Positions 24,918-33,571 of a stretch of 64,000 nt of DNA are shown here, piece by piece. The translations under genes were made by a program, and so were the position numbers. The stretch covers positions 289,449-353,448 of the forward strand of contig JAJFJD010000059.1 in NCBI GenBank assembly GCA_021774335.1, written 5' to 3'. The notes below the pieces were generated by a model that made no database searches, was not told the DNA's origin, and worked only from the letters and a program-made list of their open reading frames with translations. Numbering within the stretch: the stretch's first letter is position 1; every line of letters starts with the position of its first letter. The DNA comes from Alphaproteobacteria bacterium. Its GTDB lineage: Bacteria; Pseudomonadota; Alphaproteobacteria; UBA8366.

Positions 24918-25331
24918 CTAGGCCTTGGTTTCGCCCATGGCGCAGATCAGCTTCCAGTGCTCGTCCTCGATCGGCATCACCGACAGGCGCGATTGCCGCA
25001 CCAGCGCGACCTCCTCGAGCCGTGGCTCGCCCTTGATCTCGGCCAGCGTTACCGGCCGCTTGAACGGGCGTATCGCCTTCACGTCGACCATGCCGAACCG
25101 CTCGGACTTGTCGGTCGGGTCCGGGTAGTATTCCTTCGCGATCTCGACGATGCCGACGACCTGTTTCTCGTTGACCGAATGATAGAAAAACCCCAGGTCG
25201 CCCTTCTTCATCGCCTTCATGTTGTTGCAGGCCTGGTAGTTGCGCACACCGTCCCACTCGGCGGTGCCGTCGCGGACCTGATCGTCCCAGGACCAGGCGC
25301 CGGGCTCGCTCTTGAACAACCAATATGCCAT
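24918..25331 (-). CDS. EVE domain-containing protein
   Basis: A 137-residue single-domain EVE protein, a PUA-related fold that binds modified bases in nucleic acids. The start MAYWLFKSEPGAWSWDDQ with its KSEP-W signature, then WDGVRNYQACNNM, KKGDLGFFYHS and the C-terminal LSVMPIEDEHW are all as in the thymocyte nuclear protein 1 group. ATG 25331 follows GAGGAAA. It lies 16 bp behind a double YciI gene and before the Rieske gene. EVE proteins are sometimes linked to modified-base defence, but nothing nearby suggests that here. Confidence 0.92.
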   Translation of the reverse strand: MAYWLFKSEPGAWSWDDQVRDGTAEWDGVRNYQACNNMKAMKKGDLGFFYHSVNEKQVVGIVEIAKEYYPDPTDKSERFGMVDVKAIRPFKRPVTLAEIKGEPRLEEVALVRQSRLSVMPIEDEHWKLICAMGETKA

Positions 25332-25347
25332 CGTCGTTTCCTCGCTC

Positions 25348-25947
25348 TCAGTCTTTCGGCCAGAGATTTTCGTAGGCCTGCGCCCAACTATCGTCGTAGA
25401 CGCCGTTCTTGTTGAACGGTTCGTTCGCGAACCATGCGTCCGCCGCCGCGCGCTCGGGATAGTCGACGATATAGAGCGACCCGATACGGTCTTCCATGTC
25501 GGTCGCGTCGCTGTCGTCGAACATCGGCCCGGCGGCGAAGATATGATCGGCCGTGTCCGCCAGATAGTCGAGATGCGCCTGCCGGAATTCCTTGCGCGGC
25601 CCGGCGGCTTCGTCACCGTTGAGATTGAAATATGCGAAAAGTTTATCCTTCACCGCAGGGCGGCCGTCCTTCGGCCATTTGTTGTCGAACCCCTTGATGT
25701 TGATATAGCCGTAGACGCCGTTCTTGGTGAATGGCTCGTCCTGCAGCCAGTCCGCCGCCGCCCGCCGGTCGGGCCAGTCCATGACGAAGATTGACCCGGT
25801 CATGGCGCTGAAATCGTCGTTCCACAGCGGTCCGGCGGCGAAGAAACGGTCTGCTTCGCCCGCCAGGTATTGTTGATGGACGGTTCGAATCTCGGCCCGC
25901 CGTGTCGCCGTGTCGGGCGCGTCCTGCATGAAGTAGACGAACAGCAT
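25348..25947 (-). CDS. Tandem YciI-domain protein (two domains fused)
   Basis: A 199-residue protein made of two YciI-like ferredoxin-fold domains, about 1-95 and 103-199. Each repeats the same pattern: HQQYLAG / HLDYLAD, then AGPLWNDD / AGPMFDDS, then FVMDWPDRRAAADWL / YIVDYPERAAADAWF, then EPFTKNGVYG / EPFNKNGVYD. YciI proteins are small enzymes or oligomeric modules with a conserved His, and function is mostly unknown. A third, separate YciI gene lies 25 bp upstream, so duplication and fusion are likely. Confidence 0.85.
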   Translation of the reverse strand: MLFVYFMQDAPDTATRRAEIRTVHQQYLAGEADRFFAAGPLWNDDFSAMTGSIFVMDWPDRRAAADWLQDEPFTKNGVYGYINIKGFDNKWPKDGRPAVKDKLFAYFNLNGDEAAGPRKEFRQAHLDYLADTADHIFAAGPMFDDSDATDMEDRIGSLYIVDYPERAAADAWFANEPFNKNGVYDDSWAQAYENLWPKD

Positions 25948-25972
25948 GATCCGGCCTCTCTTCCGTTGCGCC

Positions 25973-26275
25973 CTATGCGCCTTCCGCGGCTTCCGGGTTC
26001 CACTGACCTTTGCGCATGCGGACGATGGTGACGCTTTTGAACACGCCGGCCTGGGTGAACGGGTCGCCGTTCGAGAAGGCTTCCGCTTCGGTCCGGCTGT
26101 TCACGTTGACGATGAACACGCTGCCAATCGCTTCGGTCCCGTCGTCGCTTTGCGCCGCGCCGGCCAGCACCAGGATACCCTTTTGGCTTTTCAGGTAGTC
26201 GCGATGGATTTCCAGGTTTTCCTGGCGAATTGCGTCGGTATCGGCGTTGTCTTCGGTGGTGATGGCCCACAGCAT
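25973..26275 (-). CDS. YciI family protein
   Basis: A 100-residue single YciI-like domain with the same layout as its neighbour: HRDYLKSQ, LVLAGAAQSDDG, SVFIVNVNSRTEAEAF and DPFTQAGVFKSV. The Asp of the VDYPE motif is replaced (VNVNS). It is first of a leftward run YciI, double YciI, EVE, Rieske with short gaps. Biological role unknown. Confidence 0.83.
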   Translation of the reverse strand: MLWAITTEDNADTDAIRQENLEIHRDYLKSQKGILVLAGAAQSDDGTEAIGSVFIVNVNSRTEAEAFSNGDPFTQAGVFKSVTIVRMRKGQWNPEAAEGA

Positions 26276-26374
26276 GATCGGTCTCCGGATTTCGGTATTG
26301 GATGTTATTGATTCGACTAGGGAGGACGCTAGCGACCGCCGCGCTACTGGTCAACCGGAGGCAACCGGCTGAGG

Positions 26375-27379
26375 TCAGCCCGCGTCCAGGCCCTCGGCCC
26401 GGAATGGCCGGTTCAACAGGCCTTCGATCGCCGCATCGATATCGGCCCCGTGGTTGATGACCTGATCGACCGCGGCGCAGATAGGCATTTCGATGCCGAG
26501 CGAGGCGGCTAATGCGGTGACGGATTCAGCGCTGAAGACACCCTCGGCGACCGAATTGCGCTCGGCCAGTATGTCCTTCAAGGCCCGGCCTTCGCCCATC
26601 GCCATGCCGAGCGACATATTGCGGGACTGCGGGCCGTTGCAGGTCAGCGTCAGGTCGCCGAGACCGGACAGTCCCATCAAGGTTTCCGGCTTGCCGCCCT
26701 TGGCAAGGCCGAGCCGCGCCATCTCCGCCAGCCCGCGCGTGATCAGCGCGGCGCGCGAGTTGTCGCCGAGTTTCTTGCCGGTCACGACGCCGCAGGCGAT
26801 CGCCAGCACGTTCTTGACCGCGCCGCCGATCTCCGCACCGACCGGATCGTCGGACAGGTACGGGCGGAAGTTGGGCGTGCCGATCATATCGACCAGCGCT
26901 TCCCCCAACGGGGTGTCGGCGCAGGCAAGCGTTACCGCGGTCGGCGTGCCGGCGGCCACCTCGCGCGCGAATGTTGGGCCGGACAAGACCGCAATCGGCG
27001 CTTGCGGCAGCGTCTCCGCCGCCACTTCGGTCATCATCTCCAACGTGCCGTGTTCGATTCCCTTGGCGCACAGTATGACGGGCACGCCCTCGGCCAGATG
27101 CGGCGCCATCTCCGTCGATACCGCGCGCAGGAACTGCGACGGCACCACGTGCAGGACCAGGCTTGCGCCGTCGAGCGCCGTTTTCAGGTCGTCGGTCGCG
27201 GTAATTCCCTTTTCGAGGTCGACGTCGGGCAGGAAGGCGGGGTTGCCCTCGCCGGCATTGACCGACGCCACCACCTCGGGCTCGCGCGCCCACAACACCA
27301 CATCATGGCCGGCCCGGCGCGCGACGCAGGCGAGCGCCGTTCCCCAGGCTCCGGCTCCGATCACCGTAATACGTGCCAT
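26375..27379 (-). CDS. gpsA: NAD(P)-dependent glycerol-3-phosphate dehydrogenase
   Basis: Cytosolic enzyme making sn-glycerol 3-phosphate from dihydroxyacetone phosphate for phospholipid synthesis. N-terminal GAGAWGTALA at 8-17 is the dinucleotide-binding loop, LSGPTFAREVAAGTPTAVTL follows, and the catalytic lysine lies in GGAVKNVLAIACGV. Then come NSRAALITRGLAEM and GLSGLGDLTLTC. Length 334 is standard. It begins 3 bp after the tsaD stop, so the two are co-transcribed. Confidence 0.97.
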   Translation of the reverse strand: MARITVIGAGAWGTALACVARRAGHDVVLWAREPEVVASVNAGEGNPAFLPDVDLEKGITATDDLKTALDGASLVLHVVPSQFLRAVSTEMAPHLAEGVPVILCAKGIEHGTLEMMTEVAAETLPQAPIAVLSGPTFAREVAAGTPTAVTLACADTPLGEALVDMIGTPNFRPYLSDDPVGAEIGGAVKNVLAIACGVVTGKKLGDNSRAALITRGLAEMARLGLAKGGKPETLMGLSGLGDLTLTCNGPQSRNMSLGMAMGEGRALKDILAERNSVAEGVFSAESVTALAASLGIEMPICAAVDQVINHGADIDAAIEGLLNRPFRAEGLDAG

Positions 27380-27382
27380 GCG

Positions 27383-28426
27383 TTACCCTCGCGGTTTCGG
27401 GGCAGGTTCGTCAAGCGGCCAGCGCGGCCGCGCTGGTGCGTCGAGTGAATCCGTCAGGCCGATGCGCAACCGCTCCAGCCCGGCCCAGGCGATCATCGCC
27501 GCGTTGTCGGTGCAGAGACGAAGCGGCGGTGCGATGAAAGCCATACCACAGGCTTCGGCGGTGTCGGCGAGCGCCGCCCGCAGCGTTTCGTTCGCGGCGA
27601 CGCCGCCGGCCACCACCAGCGTCGTGCCGCCGGGATGATCGGCCTGAAAACGGGCGATCGCGTTGCGCGCCCGGTCGGCCAGCACGTCGGCGACCGCGGC
27701 TTGGAAGGAGGCCGCGATATTGGCCGCGACGGTATAGTCCAGCGGCCCGTCGGGCAGGCGATCCACAATATGCCGCACCGCCGTCTTCAATCCGGAAAAG
27801 GAGAAGTCGCAACCGGCCCGCCCGCGCATCGGGCGCGGCAGGTCGTAGGCCGCCGGGTCGCCGTCCCGGGCTGCGGCTTCCAGCGCTGGCCCACCGGGAT
27901 ACCCAAGGCCCAGCAGCTTCGCCGTCTTGTCGAAGGCCTCGCCGACCGCGTCGTCGACCGTGCTGCCGTAGCGTTGGAAATCGCCCGGCCCGGCGACCGC
28001 CGTCAGCAGGCAATGCCCGCCGGAGACAAGCAGCGCCAGATAGGGAAAATCAACACCGTCGGTCAGCCGCGGGGTCAGGGCGTGGCCTTCCATGTGATTG
28101 ACCGCGACGAACGGCAGGTTGCGGGTCAGGGCGATTGCCTTGCCGGTCATCAGCCCGACCATGACGCCGCCAATCAGGCCGGGCCCGGCCGTCGCCGCCA
28201 CCCCGTCCAGTTCCTCGAAGCCGATGCCGGCTTCGTCCATCGCCTGCGCGACCAGCCGGTCGATATGGTCGAGATGGCTGCGCGCCGCGATCTCCGGCAC
28301 GACGCCGCCATAGGGACGGTGTTCGTCGAGTTGCGACAGCACCACGTCCGACAGGATCGTCCGGTCGTCGCACACGACGGCGGCCGCCGTCTCGTCGCAG
28401 GAAGTCTCGATGCCCAGCACGCGCAT
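27383..28426 (-). CDS. tsaD: tRNA N6-threonylcarbamoyladenosine synthase subunit TsaD
   Basis: ASKHA-fold protein that transfers the threonylcarbamoyl group to A37 of ANN-decoding tRNAs with TsaB and TsaE, which are not in the window. Features are LGIETSCDETAAAVV at 4-18, the metal-binding HMEGH at 111-115, SGGHCLL, GYPGGPALE, FSFSGLKTAV and VVAGGVAANETLR. Start ATG 28426 encodes MRVLGIETS; the open frame upstream is non-coding in appearance. Length 347 is normal. It is divergent from hemC with a 130-bp gap. Confidence 0.97.
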   Translation of the reverse strand: MRVLGIETSCDETAAAVVCDDRTILSDVVLSQLDEHRPYGGVVPEIAARSHLDHIDRLVAQAMDEAGIGFEELDGVAATAGPGLIGGVMVGLMTGKAIALTRNLPFVAVNHMEGHALTPRLTDGVDFPYLALLVSGGHCLLTAVAGPGDFQRYGSTVDDAVGEAFDKTAKLLGLGYPGGPALEAAARDGDPAAYDLPRPMRGRAGCDFSFSGLKTAVRHIVDRLPDGPLDYTVAANIAASFQAAVADVLADRARNAIARFQADHPGGTTLVVAGGVAANETLRAALADTAEACGMAFIAPPLRLCTDNAAMIAWAGLERLRIGLTDSLDAPARPRWPLDEPAPKPRG

Positions 28427-28556
28427 GCGGGGGGTCCCCGTTCCATATCGTTGCTCCGCGCCCTTATAAACGCTTGCGGGCAGACTGCCTATGGCGGCGT
28501 GCGCGACCGAAAATCGCAAATCACCCCTTCCGGTGTCGCGCGGAACCGGGTAGAGA

Positions 28557-29480
28557 ATGGCCATGACACGACAACTGAAGCTCGGTACCCGGGGATCGCC
28601 GTTGGCGCTGTTCCAGGCCAACCTCGTAGCGCGGCTGCTGCGGGAGGCGCATCCGGACCTCCTGGTGGAAATCCGCACCGTGAAGACCTCCGGCGACCGT
28701 ATCCAGGATCGGCCGCTGGCGGATCTCGGCGGCAAGGGCCTGTTCACCAAAGAAATCGAGCGCGGATTGCTCGATGGCGACTTCGATATTGCCGTTCATT
28801 CGATGAAAGACATGGAGACCTTCCTCCCCGATGGGTTGGACATCGTCGCCGTTTTGCCGCGGGAGGATCCGCGCGATGCCTTCCTCTCGCGCGATGGCGC
28901 ATCGTTGGACGACATGCCCGCCGGGGCCCGCATCGGCACCGCGTCGGTGCGGCGTCAGGCGCAGATCCTGCACCGGCGGCCCGACCTTGCGGTCGTTCCC
29001 TTCCGCGGCAATGTGGAAACCCGGTTGCGTAAGCTCGGCGAAGGCGAGGCGGATGCGACGCTGCTCGCCTATGCGGGACTCAAGCGGCTGGAGCGCGAAG
29101 ACGTGATCACCGGCGTGTTCGACACGGATGTCATGCTGCCGGCCGCCGCACAGGGCGCGATCGGCGTGGAGGCGCGGGCCGATGATACGGCGGTGCTCGA
29201 CCTTCTGGCCGCGCTCGATGATTCGACGGCGTCGCTGTGTATCGCGGCCGAACGCGCGGTGCTGGCCGCGCTCGACGGGTCCTGCCGCACGCCGATCGGC
29301 GCCTTCGCGACCCTGGATGCTGGCAGCGATACCGTATCGTTGCAGGGATTGGTGGCGCGGCCCGATGGGTCCGAGCTGCATCGTTTGTCGGACGCGGCCC
29401 CCGCGGCGGAGGCGGTGGCGATGGCGACCGAGCTGGGCAACCGGCTGCGCGCCAAGATGGCGCCGGGATTCTTCGAATGA
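28557..29480 (+). CDS. hemC: Porphobilinogen deaminase (hydroxymethylbilane synthase)
   Basis: Polymerises four porphobilinogen units to hydroxymethylbilane. Motifs are LGTRGSPLALFQ at 9-20, HSMKD at 81-85 with the catalytic Asp85, RIGTASVRRQAQIL, FRGNVETRLRKL, and GSCRTPIGAF at 241-250 with Cys243 as the dipyrromethane cofactor anchor. Length 307 is typical. ATG 28557 and 28563 are both usable. The next gene starts in its stop codon (ATGA), so hemC and hemD are coupled. Confidence 0.97.
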   Translation: MAMTRQLKLGTRGSPLALFQANLVARLLREAHPDLLVEIRTVKTSGDRIQDRPLADLGGKGLFTKEIERGLLDGDFDIAVHSMKDMETFLPDGLDIVAVLPREDPRDAFLSRDGASLDDMPAGARIGTASVRRQAQILHRRPDLAVVPFRGNVETRLRKLGEGEADATLLAYAGLKRLEREDVITGVFDTDVMLPAAAQGAIGVEARADDTAVLDLLAALDDSTASLCIAAERAVLAALDGSCRTPIGAFATLDAGSDTVSLQGLVARPDGSELHRLSDAAPAAEAVAMATELGNRLRAKMAPGFFE

Positions 29481-31621
29481 GCAACCCGGGCGGTTTGCAT
29501 GTCCTGGTGACGCGGCCGCGGCCCGACGCCGTGGCCTTGGCCGCCGAGCTGGAACGCCGTGGTCATTCGGTCCTGCAGCAACCGCTGCTGGAAATCGAGA
29601 TCGATGCGAATGTCCCGCTCGACCTGGACGGGGCGCAGGCACTGCTGTTCACGTCGGCGAACGGGGTCCGCGCCTTCGTCGCGCGCAGCGGCCGCCGCGA
29701 TTTGCCGGTTTATGCCGTGGGCGATGCGACCGCGGGCGAGGCGCGGGCGCAAGGCTTCGGTGCGGTGGAGAGCGCCGGCGGCGCCGTCGAGGACCTTGCC
29801 GCGCTTGTCAGTAGCAAAGCCGAACCGGAAGGCGGCGCATTGCTGCACGTGTCCGGCAGTGCTGTCGCCGGCGATCTTTCCGGACTACTGACATCGGACG
29901 GTTTCGCGGTCCGGCGGGAACAGTTATATACGGCACGTACGGTGACCGAGATCGATGCGGCGGTCCGGGCGGCGCTGAGCGCCGGGACACTCGATGCCGT
30001 GTTGTTTTTTTCGCCGCGTAGTGCCGCCGCCTTTGTTAATCTGGTGCAAGCGGCGGAAATTGGCGATGCGTGCGAAAATTTGGCCGCAGTCTGCCTCAGC
30101 GATGCGGTGGCCTCGGCGCTGGCGCCGCTGACATGGCGGACGGTGAGGGTAGCAGCGCGGCCGAACCAGGAAAGCCTGATTGCCAGTCTGGAAGGGAACG
30201 TGACGGACATTACCAATGATCAGGATCAGGACGGCACGGATTCGCCAAAAGGCGGATCGGACCTTCTCGATCAAGGAAATGCCGAGGCCGTTGTCGAACG
30301 CTTCGGCGGCATCCGCCCGATGGCCGCGAAACTTGGCGTGCCCGTGACAACGGTGCAGGGCTGGAAAGGCCGCAATCAAATTCCGGCCGGGCGGTTCGAT
30401 ACCATCCGCTCGGCCGCCAACGAACACGGCGTCGACCTTGCGGCCGCCGCTGATGATGTTCGGGATGACACATCCGTGGATGACACCACAGAGACAAAGA
30501 CAGCGCCGGAGACGATGGAATCCACGGAATCGACAGAGACGGCAGAAACCGGGCAGCCAACCGACAATGCCGACAGCGCATCTGCGCCGCCGCCGGCGCG
30601 CGGCGGATCGGGCAGTGCCCTGGCCTGGGTCGCGCTGGTGCTGGCCGTTGGGGCTCTGGGCGTGGTGCTCTACGGCCGGTTCGGGCCGATGCCGTCGGGG
30701 ACCGGACCGGCAACGCTGCCGTCCGACGTTTCTGACCGGCTGGACCGACTCGAATCGCGGGCACCGCGCGGCGACCTGCCGGCACGGCTCGGCCAGCTGG
30801 AACGGCGGCTCGACGCGGCGTCCAAGAATTTCGCGAAGGCGGCCGTTGCCAATCCGGGTGACGGCAAGGCGCTGGCGGCGCTCGACGAACAGCTCGGCGC
30901 GCTGCGGACAGGGCTGGATAATCTCGCGGGCCGTCTCGACGGGCTGCAGGGAACCCCGGCGGCGCTCGACGAAATCCGCAAGAATGTGGCGGCATTACGC
31001 GACGGCATGACCACGATGAGCGACCGGATCAAGGTGCTCGAAGATCGTCCGCCGGTCAGCGGCGGCGAAATCGCGGCGCTCGCGATCTCGGCAGGACAAT
31101 TGGACTCCGCAGTTGCCGGCGGAGGTGGCTATCGCCCGGCGCTCGATCGGATGCGGGCGCTGGCCGAAGACGACGCCGCGATCGTGAAGGAAATCGCTGT
31201 CCTCGATCCGCGTGCGGGCAAGGGCGTGCCGACGCTGATCCAGCTTGCAGCGGCCTTTGCAGAGATCGCCCCGAAACTGACGGCGGCGCCGGCCGAGGCC
31301 GAGCCCGGCTGGACCGAGCGGCTGCGGCAGAAGACGCTGTCGCTGGTCAAGATGCGGCCGATCGGCAAGGACGGTGCGCGGTCGCCGGTGACGCGGGCCG
31401 AACGGGCCTTGGCGCGCGGCGATCTTAAGGCCGCCGTCGCGGCGGTCGATGGCTTGACGGGCCCCGTGGCGGCATGGCGCGGCGAGGCCGATGCGCGCCT
31501 TGCCGCAGACGCGGCGCTGGCGGCGATCCGCGCGCGTGTCGCGGACCTGCTGGCGGTCGAGGCCACGGCCTCGAAATCCGCCTCGAAACCCGGCACGAAA
31601 TCCGGACAACGCACACCATGA
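29477..31621 (+). CDS. hemD: Single-frame fusion: uroporphyrinogen-III synthase (HemD) + HTH-like domain + mitofilin-type membrane protein
   Basis: One uninterrupted 714-residue frame. Residues 1-240 are HemD, which closes hydroxymethylbilane to uroporphyrinogen III (VLVTRPRPDAVALAAELERRG, LLFTSANGVRAF, YAVGDATA, LLHVSGSAVAGDL, VLFFSPRSAAAF, ending in ARPNQESLIASLEG). Residues 268-320 form a small HTH-like domain (ERFGGIRPMAAKLGVPVT then TVQGWKGRNQIPAGR). An acidic Thr/Glu-rich linker (325-375) leads to a membrane helix (380-399), a coiled coil and a mitofilin/COG4223-like C-terminus. In relatives these are, as I recall, separate adjacent genes. GTG 30200 (Val242), just behind GGAAGGG, could give the second half on its own. 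Confidence 0.87.
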   Translation: MSNPGGLHVLVTRPRPDAVALAAELERRGHSVLQQPLLEIEIDANVPLDLDGAQALLFTSANGVRAFVARSGRRDLPVYAVGDATAGEARAQGFGAVESAGGAVEDLAALVSSKAEPEGGALLHVSGSAVAGDLSGLLTSDGFAVRREQLYTARTVTEIDAAVRAALSAGTLDAVLFFSPRSAAAFVNLVQAAEIGDACENLAAVCLSDAVASALAPLTWRTVRVAARPNQESLIASLEGNVTDITNDQDQDGTDSPKGGSDLLDQGNAEAVVERFGGIRPMAAKLGVPVTTVQGWKGRNQIPAGRFDTIRSAANEHGVDLAAAADDVRDDTSVDDTTETKTAPETMESTESTETAETGQPTDNADSASAPPPARGGSGSALAWVALVLAVGALGVVLYGRFGPMPSGTGPATLPSDVSDRLDRLESRAPRGDLPARLGQLERRLDAASKNFAKAAVANPGDGKALAALDEQLGALRTGLDNLAGRLDGLQGTPAALDEIRKNVAALRDGMTTMSDRIKVLEDRPPVSGGEIAALAISAGQLDSAVAGGGGYRPALDRMRALAEDDAAIVKEIAVLDPRAGKGVPTLIQLAAAFAEIAPKLTAAPAEAEPGWTERLRQKTLSLVKMRPIGKDGARSPVTRAERALARGDLKAAVAAVDGLTGPVAAWRGEADARLAADAALAAIRARVADLLAVEATASKSASKPGTKSGQRTP

Positions 31622-32958
31622 GTCGCGTCATTGTCCTCGTCGGCGTCATCGTGCTGGTTGCGTTGGCGGCAAGCTGGCTCAGCGGCAATCCGGGCAACGT
31701 GACGATCGAATGGCTCGGTTGGCGCGCCGACACCTCGGTGACGATGCTGGCCTTTCTGATCGCGCTGGTGACCGTACTGGGGGCGATCGGCTACCGGATG
31801 TGGCGGGCGGTATTGCTCGCACCGGGGCGTTTTTTCCAGGCACGCCGGACCCGGCGCAGCCGTCGCGGCTACCAGGCGCTCAGCAGCGGCATGATCGCGG
31901 CCGCCGCCGGCGATACTGCCGAAGCGCAGCGCCAGGCCCGCAAGGCCGAAAACCTTCTGGAAGACGCGAGTGTGACGCGGCTGCTGCGTGCCGAAGCGGC
32001 GAAGCTCAACGGCGATGCCTCGACCGCGCGCCGCACCTATGAGGAAATGGCCGACAATCCGGAAACCGCATTGATCGGCTTGCGCGGCCTGCTGGATCAG
32101 GCGGATGAGCGCGGCGACCGGGCCGAGGCGCTGCGGCTCGCCGAGAAGGCGCACCGCCAACATCCAAAGGCGCAGGGCATCGTGCGGCGGCTGCTCGATC
32201 TGCAGGTCGAGTTCGGGCAATGGGACGCGGCCGACCGGACATTGTCGGAGGCCGTGCGGCACAAGACATTTCCGCCCTCCGAGGCGAAGCACTGGCGCGC
32301 CGCCGTGCTGCTCGAACGCAGCCGTACCGCGGAGCGCGACGGCGAGGTGGCCGAGGCGCTGGCGCTGGCGAAGCAGGCCCATCAACTGGATGGCGCGCGG
32401 GTCCCGGTCGCGGTTCAGTTCGCAGATTTGTTGCACGCCCAGGGCAAGACGAAACGCGCGCAGAAAGTGCTCGAGAAGATCTGGCAATTGCAGCCGCATC
32501 CCGATATCGCGGAGGCCTACGGGGCGTTGTTCGCCAGCGACACGGACCTAGCGCGCGTCAAACGCTACCAGCGGCTGCTGAGCTTCCGGCCCGATCACGC
32601 GGAGGGCCATCTCGCCCTGGCGCAGGCCGCGCTGGCGGCGCAGCTTTGGGGCGAGGCGCGGGCGCATCTGGGTCAGGCGTCGGAGCGGGGTGTCACGCCG
32701 CGGGTCTGCCGCATGATGGCGGAACTGGAGGAAGCCGAACATGACGACGGCGCGGCCGCGCGCGGCTGGCTCGAACGCGCCACCACCGCCGAGCCGGACC
32801 CGGCCTGGGTCTGTGACAACTGCGGTGCGGCGGCCGGCGAATGGACCGCGCGCTGCGGCAACTGCAATACCTTCGACGCGCTGGCCTGGCATCCGCCATT
32901 GCACACGCCGCGCCTAACCCAGGACGCGCCCGCGCCGGCGCTGCCCGCAAGCGGCTAA
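31618..32958 (+). CDS. HemY-like TPR membrane protein
   Basis: Heme-biosynthesis-associated protein of the HemY N-terminal family, not an oxidase. Two membrane helices (about 1-21 and 41-62) are followed by a long TPR-like helical region in the cytosol or periplasm. Near the C-terminus a zinc ribbon is visible, CDNC at 399-402 and CGNC at 413-416, as in alphaproteobacterial members and in LapB. Length 446. It begins inside the stop codon of the HemD fusion (ATGA), completing a coupled hemC-hemD-hemY transcript that ends at the following terminator. Confidence 0.9.
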   Translation: MSRVIVLVGVIVLVALAASWLSGNPGNVTIEWLGWRADTSVTMLAFLIALVTVLGAIGYRMWRAVLLAPGRFFQARRTRRSRRGYQALSSGMIAAAAGDTAEAQRQARKAENLLEDASVTRLLRAEAAKLNGDASTARRTYEEMADNPETALIGLRGLLDQADERGDRAEALRLAEKAHRQHPKAQGIVRRLLDLQVEFGQWDAADRTLSEAVRHKTFPPSEAKHWRAAVLLERSRTAERDGEVAEALALAKQAHQLDGARVPVAVQFADLLHAQGKTKRAQKVLEKIWQLQPHPDIAEAYGALFASDTDLARVKRYQRLLSFRPDHAEGHLALAQAALAAQLWGEARAHLGQASERGVTPRVCRMMAELEEAEHDDGAAARGWLERATTAEPDPAWVCDNCGAAAGEWTARCGNCNTFDALAWHPPLHTPRLTQDAPAPALPASG

Positions 32959-32988
32959 ATTATTCCGAAATTTATGGGGCGAACAGCA

Positions 32989-33023
32989 ACCGGGCCGGCA
33001 AATTATTGCCGGCCCGGTCTTTG
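32989..33023 (+). terminator. Strong hairpin terminator after the hem cluster
   Basis: A perfect 13-bp stem, ACCGGGCCGGCAA with TTGCCGGCCCGGT, closed by the 4-nt loop ATTA (33002-33005) and followed by CTTTG. It starts 31 bp after the hemY stop. The T-run is short, but the stem is very stable. Confidence 0.75.
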
Positions 33024-33217
33024 GGAGTTAGGAAGTTAATCAGTGGGAGGCGGCGCCGTTTCAGCTAGGCTGGACTGGGTCCGCATCCCGCAGTGTGGCA
33101 CCTAAACCCTACCCCCCTAGGGGGGCAAGGACAGTGACGAGGGTCACAGATGGTAAATTTTTTTTAACCATCGTCGATTATAAGAATTCCGAGGCAAACC
33201 GGGCGTATGCAGGATGC

Positions 33218-33246
33218 TTGCGAAACGCGCCCGACGCGCTTATGTT
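33218..33246 (+). promoter_or_regulatory. Likely promoter of tRNA-Thr
   Basis: -35 TTGCGA (33218-33223), 17-bp spacer, -10 TATGTT (33241-33246). Transcription would begin near 33253, about 37 nt before the mature tRNA, a normal 5' leader. Confidence 0.5.
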
Positions 33247-33289
33247 CCGCGCAATCGGACGGATTTCTCGAAAATCCCGCCGATCCGGG

Positions 33290-33365
33290 GCCGCCTTAGC
33301 TCAGCTGGTAGAGCATCGCATTCGTAATGCGGGGGTCGGGTGTTCAAGTCACCCAGGCGGCACCA
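33290..33365 (+). tRNA. tRNA-Thr (anticodon CGT)
   Basis: Full cloverleaf by eye: acceptor GCCGCCT/AGGCGGC, D-stem GCTC/GAGC, anticodon stem TCGCA/TGCGG around loop TTCGTAA (anticodon CGT, codon ACG), T-stem GGGTG/CACCC with loop TTCAAGT, discriminator A and encoded CCA. Length 76. Confidence 0.97.
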
Positions 33366-33571
33366 TTTTCTCCCTGCCATAGCCTTCCTACCCAAAAATC
33401 TCCTTAATTGGGTCTTAAGGTGCGATTGCTAGCGTCGCTGGCGCCGGAACCTGCCCATGGGCGGGCGGAATTTATTCACTAAGCGGTTAGCGTGCGTGCC
33501 GTATTCCTGTAAGATTCAGCCCAATGGGGACCGGACCAACCGTTCAGGTCCGCTGTGGGGCATGTGCTGAT

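Larger units (their letters stand above)
33024..33571. other. Long intergenic stretch around tRNA-Thr
   Basis: No protein gene is supported here. Besides the tRNA and its promoter it holds a 14-bp perfect palindrome CCCCCCTAGGGGGG at 33112-33125, an eight-T tract inside TGGTAAATTTTTTTTAACCA near 33150-33169, and CCTTAA-TTGGGTC-TTAAGG at 33402-33420. The last lies 152 bp before the glycosyltransferase gene and could be its regulatory site. Confidence 0.5.

Noticed and set aside
24918..25331. EVE-domain protein as part of a modified-base restriction system
   Set aside because: No McrB/McrC, HNH or other nuclease partner is encoded nearby, and the neighbours are YciI and Rieske genes.
33095..33382. 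A 95-codon plus-strand frame across tRNA-Thr
   Set aside because: It runs through the whole tRNA and has no ribosome site or protein likeness.
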